Source: Clostridia bacterium (GTDB lineage Bacteria > Bacillota > Clostridia > Christensenellales > Aristaeellaceae). Taken from it: 64,000 nucleotides of DNA. Under the pieces are notes generated by a model. It saw nothing but the letters and a program-made list of their open reading frames with translations. It was not told the DNA's origin and searched no databases. Location: assembly GCA_017936375.1 (NCBI GenBank), contig JAGBFR010000059.1, forward strand, positions 1 to 64,000, read 5' to 3'. The position numbers and the translations under genes are program-made. Numbering within the stretch: position 1 is the stretch's first letter; each line of letters opens with the position of its first letter. Positions 61,101 to 64,000 of this stretch are shown here, in pieces.

Positions 61101-61200
61101 GAATGACCAGCGGGTCAAGCGTCGGGTCGGGCTGGATCATGCAGCCGCTCAGAAGCATCAGCAGCGCAAGAAGCATGCCCGCGATCATGATCTTTTTCAA
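58186..61200 (-). CDS. Large lipoprotein with seven peptidoglycan-binding repeats and a beta-propeller-like end
   Basis: 1004 residues from a TTG start seven bases after GGAGG (an ATG two codons earlier abuts the ribosome binding site). Lipoprotein signal KKIMIAGMLLALLMLLSGC, Cys20. A Pro/Thr-rich linker to about residue 105 leads to seven PG_binding_1 repeats, each like LRIGSTGADVSDLQARLSEL followed by an F-Q-x-x-N-G-L-x-x-D-G-x-A-G core; one further linker (SSSQNGQDAPRPASTPKPD) splits repeats 5 and 6. The last 270 residues repeat Y-x-D/A-rich strands (REYLYFADPAQGG, GRLYYVAADGGED, GEMYYLDANASLRE), as in DUF5050-type propellers. It should bind the cell wall. It overlaps the upstream phosphatase by 4 bp. 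Confidence 0.85.
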   Translation of the reverse strand: MKKIMIAGMLLALLMLLSGCMIQPDPTLDPLVIQEGVMPFGTVQPLPTNAPTPTPQATASPTPDPWQPGDQSTWEDWSQGALPTSTPRRAATVPPDAQSWITSTEDYNAGYPVLRIGSTGADVSDLQARLSELGYYTGAIDGRYAVGTQAAVSEFQSRNGLAADGIAGRQTQDLLYSSAAQAKMVSAQGGDEGYLLLKLGASGLEVRKLQGRLAELGYYAGGVDGIYGETTVTAVKAFQRNNGLSGDGQAGEQTQKKLFSATARYASTPVATADPEQQRSLSLGMSGNDVYALQERLIELRYLTGVADGVFGYETQSALIEFQKNNNLTADGQAGASTLRKLAGSCKAATRVTPSPAPSGTVTLREGDTGEAVYILQAQLFELGYYSGRIDGRFSAETTDAVKAFQRANGLAADGIAGKGTQRALTDGSAVSAPVHESQNGEEPLPQAGKLTTLRRGDESDEVRVLQQYLLSMGFLSSQPDGQFGSGTERAVKLFQEANGLTADGVAGPGTLSILYSGEAVTYAGYFGGGSSSQNGQDAPRPASTPKPDMETVIQWESEGENVRQYQTRLMELGYLEARHVTGKFNQPTVDATKAFQTMNDLKVDGAAGPQSLKLIYSDEAIDANGVRWGDHLSSAAGAFGQAGMAGETQVAVTEVLSAGMSGDEVRRLQRRLSELGFLSASFVSGVYDSATQQAVRQFQTANGLTSDGAAGSATQSRLYASGAVTAQAARIQADNTARQNEEYRLNGAYQLSVSGGGIAVSDREYLYFADPAQGGALSRRAFTSASSSMIARDVPRFLHLTNGRLYYVAADGGEDCIVRMNRDGSAREVLLRAGIILRFLLHDGEMYYLDANASLRERTLSGVENELLSNVADFSLDTQGNALVCVTDEGVVSFGIQNGHVVRLYAGSADQAAYCGRSLIVRAGGNLVRVTDGQSAVIRRDGASWVGVYGERVLQLTPRGVMACDVNGENATLLIGGEFETASVANGVLYLGAATGYTHQVTL

Positions 61201-61910
61201 AACCATTCCTCCCCTTCGCCGGTCAGGATGGCGTCCACCGCGTCGAGCGAACGGATCTCATAGGCCACCGGCAATTCCTTTGTATTCTCCGCCCAGCGCG
61301 GATTATACCAGCAGGCGTCGATTCCCGCATTCGCCGCGGCGGCGATATCGCTGGAGAGCGAGTCGCCGAGCATCAGCGCGCGCACCTTATCCGTGACGCC
61401 CGCCATCTCCATGCCCATAAAGAGCATCTTCGGGTCGGGCTTGGCGACGCCGACCTCCTCGCTGATGACCATGCCGGAGATGAAGGGCTTCACCTCGCTC
61501 CTGTCCATGCGGCCGTGCTGCACGCGGGCGATGCCGTTGGTGACGATGATCACCGGCAGGATGCGGCTCCAGCGGGCGACGGCCTCCACCGCGCCCTCGA
61601 TCGGCACGCTCTGGCTGCCCAGCGACTCGACGAACGCCAGCGCCATCGCCTTCGCGTCGACGTCCTCGCGGCCCAGCGCGGCGACAAACTCCTCAAAGCG
61701 GCGCACGCGCAGCTCCTTCTGCGTGATGCCGCCCTGCTCAAGGAGCTTCCACAGCGCCTTATTGATCCTGGAATACGTCGCGAAATTCTCGGGCGTATTC
61801 TCAATGCCGGCAAAGGCGCAGGCGTCGTCAAAGGCGAGCTCTTCCGCCTTATCAAAGTCAAAAATCGTATTATCCGCGTCGCAAAGGAGCACGTCGTAGC
61901 GTCTTTCCAT
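61197..61910 (-). CDS. HAD-superfamily phosphatase, YjjG-like pyrimidine 5'-nucleotidase
   Basis: 237 residues from the ATG six bases after GGAGG; the longer open frame upstream runs through repeats. Nucleophile motif I VLLCDADNTIFDFDKAEELAF has the D-x-D-x-T and the F-D-F continuation typical of YjjG. Motif II VIIVTNG, motif III lysine in GVAKPDPKMLFMGM and motif IV LMLGDSLSSDI are intact. YjjG-type enzymes hydrolyse non-canonical pyrimidine nucleotides. It is translationally coupled to the large lipoprotein gene, an odd pair. Confidence 0.88.
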   Translation of the reverse strand: MERRYDVLLCDADNTIFDFDKAEELAFDDACAFAGIENTPENFATYSRINKALWKLLEQGGITQKELRVRRFEEFVAALGREDVDAKAMALAFVESLGSQSVPIEGAVEAVARWSRILPVIIVTNGIARVQHGRMDRSEVKPFISGMVISEEVGVAKPDPKMLFMGMEMAGVTDKVRALMLGDSLSSDIAAAANAGIDACWYNPRWAENTKELPVAYEIRSLDAVDAILTGEGEEWF

Positions 61911-61976
61911 ATTCATCCTCCGCTTTTCGTCCGTATATGTTCCATCCCCGCAGGGATGCATAGCTTCACAAATACC

Positions 61977-61985
61977 ATTGTACCA
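61977..61985 (-). promoter_or_regulatory. Extended -10 promoter of the phosphatase-lipoprotein operon
   Basis: The minus strand reads TGGTACAAT (TACAAT at 61982-61977); a TTTATT lies 16 bp upstream as a poor -35. Confidence 0.45.
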
Positions 61986-62063
61986 CAGAAGCGTCTCAAA
62001 TAAAAGACGGAGAACGCATGGCAGATGTTCCACGGAGGGAGGGAATATTTTCCGGGAATGCGA

Positions 62064-62212
62064 CCCGCCTGCGGGCGGGGGAACCTCATCCGCCTGCCCT
62101 CCGGGCAGCCACCTTCCCCTCACAGGGGAAGGCTTTTGGGGTTCCCTGCTGCGGCAGGGCGCGGAAGAAACTTGGGTTGGGCGGGTGGGGACTGACAAAG
62201 CGGTAACCCGGC
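62064..62212 (+). repeat. Family A unit followed by an intact repeat C
   Basis: 62064-62140 is family A (hairpin CTGCCCTCCGGGCAG). 62146-62212 is an uninterrupted repeat C (CCCTGCTGCGGCAGGGCGCGG...GGGCGGGTGGGGACTGACAAAGCGG), which defines the empty site for mini-element D. These begin the 708-bp gene-free stretch 61911-62618. Confidence 0.8.
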
Positions 62213-62247
62213 CACTCCTTCCACCATCCTTCGGATGGTCTCCCATT

Positions 62248-62336
62248 CCGGGGAACTCGCATAGTCGCGCAAGCGCTCCTTGCGATTCCCCACGCTCCGC
62301 CTGCCTGTTTCCGCCACCGGCGGCGGCAGGCTTCGG
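62248..62336 (+). mobile_element. Second copy of mini-element D
   Basis: Starts CCGGGGAACTCGCATAGTCGCG and ends GGCAGGCTTCGG; on this strand it matches the reverse complement of 52333-52426 along most of its length (CGCTCCTTGCG, ACGCTCCGCCTGCCT, GCGGCAGGC), with diverged loops. It lies next to, not inside, a repeat C copy. Confidence 0.6.
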
Positions 62337-62364
62337 TGCCTCAAGAGGGAGGCTTGGGGAACGT

Positions 62365-62609
62365 CGCGCTGCGGCGCGGGACCTCATCCGTCACGGCTGC
62401 GCCGTGCCACCTTCCCCATCGGGGAAGGTCCTTTTGTCTGCAAATTGATAAGCAGCTTATATTGAAAACAAGAATGGATGGCTATATGACCTTCCCCTAT
62501 GGGGAAGGTGCCGAGCAAAGCGAGGCGGATGAGGTCCCCGCCCGCAGGCGGATCCCCCCGAACCCGCCTGCGGGCGCAGAAAAGGGAGGAGCAGAGCCCC
62601 TCCCCTACA
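62365..62609. repeat. Inverted pair of family A units plus repeat E
   Basis: 62365-62437 family A (hairpin CACGGCTGCGCCGTG) and 62487-62553 reversed family A are separated by about 50 bp of AT-rich unique sequence, a layout shared with 52670-52861. 62584-62609 is a copy of 26-bp repeat E; on the minus strand its GGGAGG/CCTCCC arms followed by TTTTC could terminate the RyR gene. Confidence 0.8.
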
Positions 62610-62618
62610 GAGATATCG

Positions 62619-64000
62619 TCAGAGTCTGTCCGCCATGAGCAGCAGCTGCTCGTAGGAGTCCATGTCCTTGCCCTTCTCCGCCTCCGGCAGCCGGTCATAC
62701 GGGATCAGCATCGGATGCAGGCGGCGCAGGTTATCGCGCTTTTCAGCGTAGCGCCAGCCGGCGAGCAGGTAATAGCGCATCCAGCGCTCATGCTCGAGGG
62801 CGAGGCAGTCGTCGATCCGCCCGGCGGCTATGCGCGCAGCAAGCGCCTCCTTATACGCAGCGAGGGATTCCTTCGTCATCGCGCAGTCGCGGCCCAGCAC
62901 CTGACGGAGCTTGACGTCCATATGATCGGCGGCCATGATGTTGCTGCGCTGCAGGAAGGTGCCCAGCTCGTTCCAGCCGGCGTCCAGCGGGCGTTCGTCG
63001 CCCGTGCGGCGCATATACGCCTCGTGCAGGCCTTTGGCGACGGAGAGGAGCTGCTCGTCGAGCACGATCTCGCGGGTATAGAGCTGCTCATCCGTGCCGA
63101 AGACGGCGATGTCCAGCTCCCGCCGCTTCGCCGGGTCGGTCACGCGCGGATAGAGCGCGCGCACCATCCGCTCGTCATGGAAGCGCACATGCACGGGCGC
63201 GGGGGTCTGCTGCTCGCTGAGCCTGCCCAGCGCCTCGATATTGCGGCGGTCGTCGTCCTCGCAGAGGATGATCCTGTCCATATCGTCGAGCAGGTCGAGG
63301 CACTCCTCCCACGGCTCGTCATGGAAGATCACGGCGTCGCGCCCGCTCTCCTCGCTGACGGGCGTCAGAGAGGCGATGCTCTTCACGCCCGCATGGCGCG
63401 AGCGGTAGGAGCGGCTGTCGCCGAAGACATGGTACTCCATGCCCGGGCCGCCGGCGAGGAACACATTGACCAGCAGCGCATGAGAAAGCAGCGCCTGTCC
63501 GTAATGGCCGAAGCCGATGATCGCCACGCGGCGCTCCGGCGCGCCCGTAAAGCGGCGGACATAATGCTCCCGCCAGTACAGGCGCGCGCAGTCCTCCGCC
63601 ATGTTATTGACGACAAAGCCCTCGGTGGAATACTTGGTATGCGCCGAGGAATGCACGCACAGGCAGACGGAGCCGCGGCGGATGCGGCGCTCGCCGTCCG
63701 GCCCCTTTTCCTGCGCAAACTTATGGAAGTTTTCGCCCAGATAGGCGAGCATCTGCTCGTCGGTATCAAAGGCGAGGATATGCCTGTCCGCGCGGAAGCG
63801 CTCCGGCGCGTCGCCAGTGATGACATGGCGGCCCAGCGACTGCGCCAGCAGCGCGGTGTGATGCTGCGAGCCGTGCAGGGCGATCGTCTCCCACTTGCCG
63901 CGCAGCTCGCGCTCCACACGGCTGCGGCGCAGGATGCGCGAGAAGAGCTGGAAGCCGAACGTGCCCGCAATCGCCAGACCGCACCAGCGCGAGAGGCCGA
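62619..64000 (-). CDS. TrkA-N/RyR-domain protein with N-terminal membrane span, 5' part missing
   Basis: 460 codons are visible and the frame stays open to the window edge. A hydrophobic segment (GLAIAGTFGFQLFSRILRR) near the edge suggests a membrane anchor or channel. Two Rossmann-like regions follow: an early one around ITGDAPERFRADRHILAFDTDEQ and a clear one RRVAIIGFGHYGQALLSHALL with the GxGxxG motif of TrkA-N/KTN domains. The C terminus is a RyR domain (CLALEHERWMRYYLLAGWRYAEKRDNLRRLHPMLIPYDRL). In bacteria such proteins are thought to sense nucleotides or gate ion flux; the role here is unknown. The GTG at 63917 is an internal codon, not the true start. Confidence 0.82.
   Translation of the reverse strand, partial: GLSRWCGLAIAGTFGFQLFSRILRRSRVERELRGKWETIALHGSQHHTALLAQSLGRHVITGDAPERFRADRHILAFDTDEQMLAYLGENFHKFAQEKGPDGERRIRRGSVCLCVHSSAHTKYSTEGFVVNNMAEDCARLYWREHYVRRFTGAPERRVAIIGFGHYGQALLSHALLVNVFLAGGPGMEYHVFGDSRSYRSRHAGVKSIASLTPVSEESGRDAVIFHDEPWEECLDLLDDMDRIILCEDDDRRNIEALGRLSEQQTPAPVHVRFHDERMVRALYPRVTDPAKRRELDIAVFGTDEQLYTREIVLDEQLLSVAKGLHEAYMRRTGDERPLDAGWNELGTFLQRSNIMAADHMDVKLRQVLGRDCAMTKESLAAYKEALAARIAAGRIDDCLALEHERWMRYYLLAGWRYAEKRDNLRRLHPMLIPYDRLPEAEKGKDMDSYEQLLLMADRL

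Noticed and set aside
61911..62387. N-terminal extension of the YjjG-like protein
   Set aside because: It would translate repeat sequence and the promoter region; the HAD domain starts at MERRYDVLLCDAD with a good ribosome binding site.

Overview
The window is GC-rich bacterial chromosome, dense in genes and mostly read on the minus strand. Sigma-A-type promoters with 16-17 bp spacers, strong AGGAGG ribosome binding sites, frequent TTG starts, a valine T-box, TrmFO, HslUV, NADP-type glutamate dehydrogenase and anaerobic flavoenzymes all suggest an anaerobic high-GC member of the Clostridia (Bacillota), probably gut-associated. No rRNA, tRNA, CRISPR array, prophage or transposase gene was seen.

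Layout. 1-1305: 3' part of an exported FMN/FAD reductase. 1487-9518: an alpha-glucan (glycogen/maltodextrin) cluster of malQ, glgP, a debranching enzyme and pulA, with a CcpA-type cre site before glgP. 9768-10941: a CofE-like protein and a NifX/NifB-like protein with a His-rich tail. 11126-19937: a plus-strand cluster of an MBOAT acyltransferase, three tandem SGNH/DltD-like membrane-anchored proteins, a DltA-like adenylating enzyme, a fold-III PLP decarboxylase and a carrier protein. 20264-22965: GlpA/GlpB-like flavoproteins. 23206-25980: an ABC importer. 26244-27578: gdhA. 27848-30659: Gfo/Idh/MocA oxidoreductase, alpha/beta hydrolase, and a small membrane protein with its XRE regulator. 31065-35671: nitroreductase, rsmI, a PNPOx-like flavoprotein, rsmH and folC. 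35744-38994: valS with a small membrane protein gene under a Val T-box. 38991-47675: GT14 glycosyltransferase, hslU, hslV, trmFO, topA, dprA. 47713-52170: esterase, MocR-type regulator, Tet(M)-like GTPase. 52996-55686: trmD, an unknown duplicated-domain protein and a solitary DNA methyltransferase. 55865-61910: Cys-cluster protein, VOC protein, an AT-rich foreign-looking membrane protein, a seven-repeat peptidoglycan-binding lipoprotein and a YjjG-like phosphatase. 62619-64000: 3' part of a TrkA-N/RyR protein.

The most interesting locus is 11126-19937. It has every Dlt-type role (adenylation, carrier, MBOAT, DltD-like) plus a PLP decarboxylase, with the DltD-like protein triplicated. I propose that an amino acid is activated, loaded on the carrier, possibly decarboxylated there as BtrK does in butirosin synthesis, and transferred to an extracytoplasmic polymer. 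The substrate and acceptor are unknown.

Other notable signals are two PLP enzymes lacking the usual Schiff-base lysine (glgP and the MocR regulator), a 42-bp minisatellite between hslV and hslU, two related families of palindromic interspersed repeats whose hairpin stems covary between copies, a 94-bp mini-element inserted inside another repeat, a T-box transcript carrying a 55-residue membrane protein ahead of valS, and divergent promoters sharing one -35 hexamer at the methyltransferase/trmD operon.
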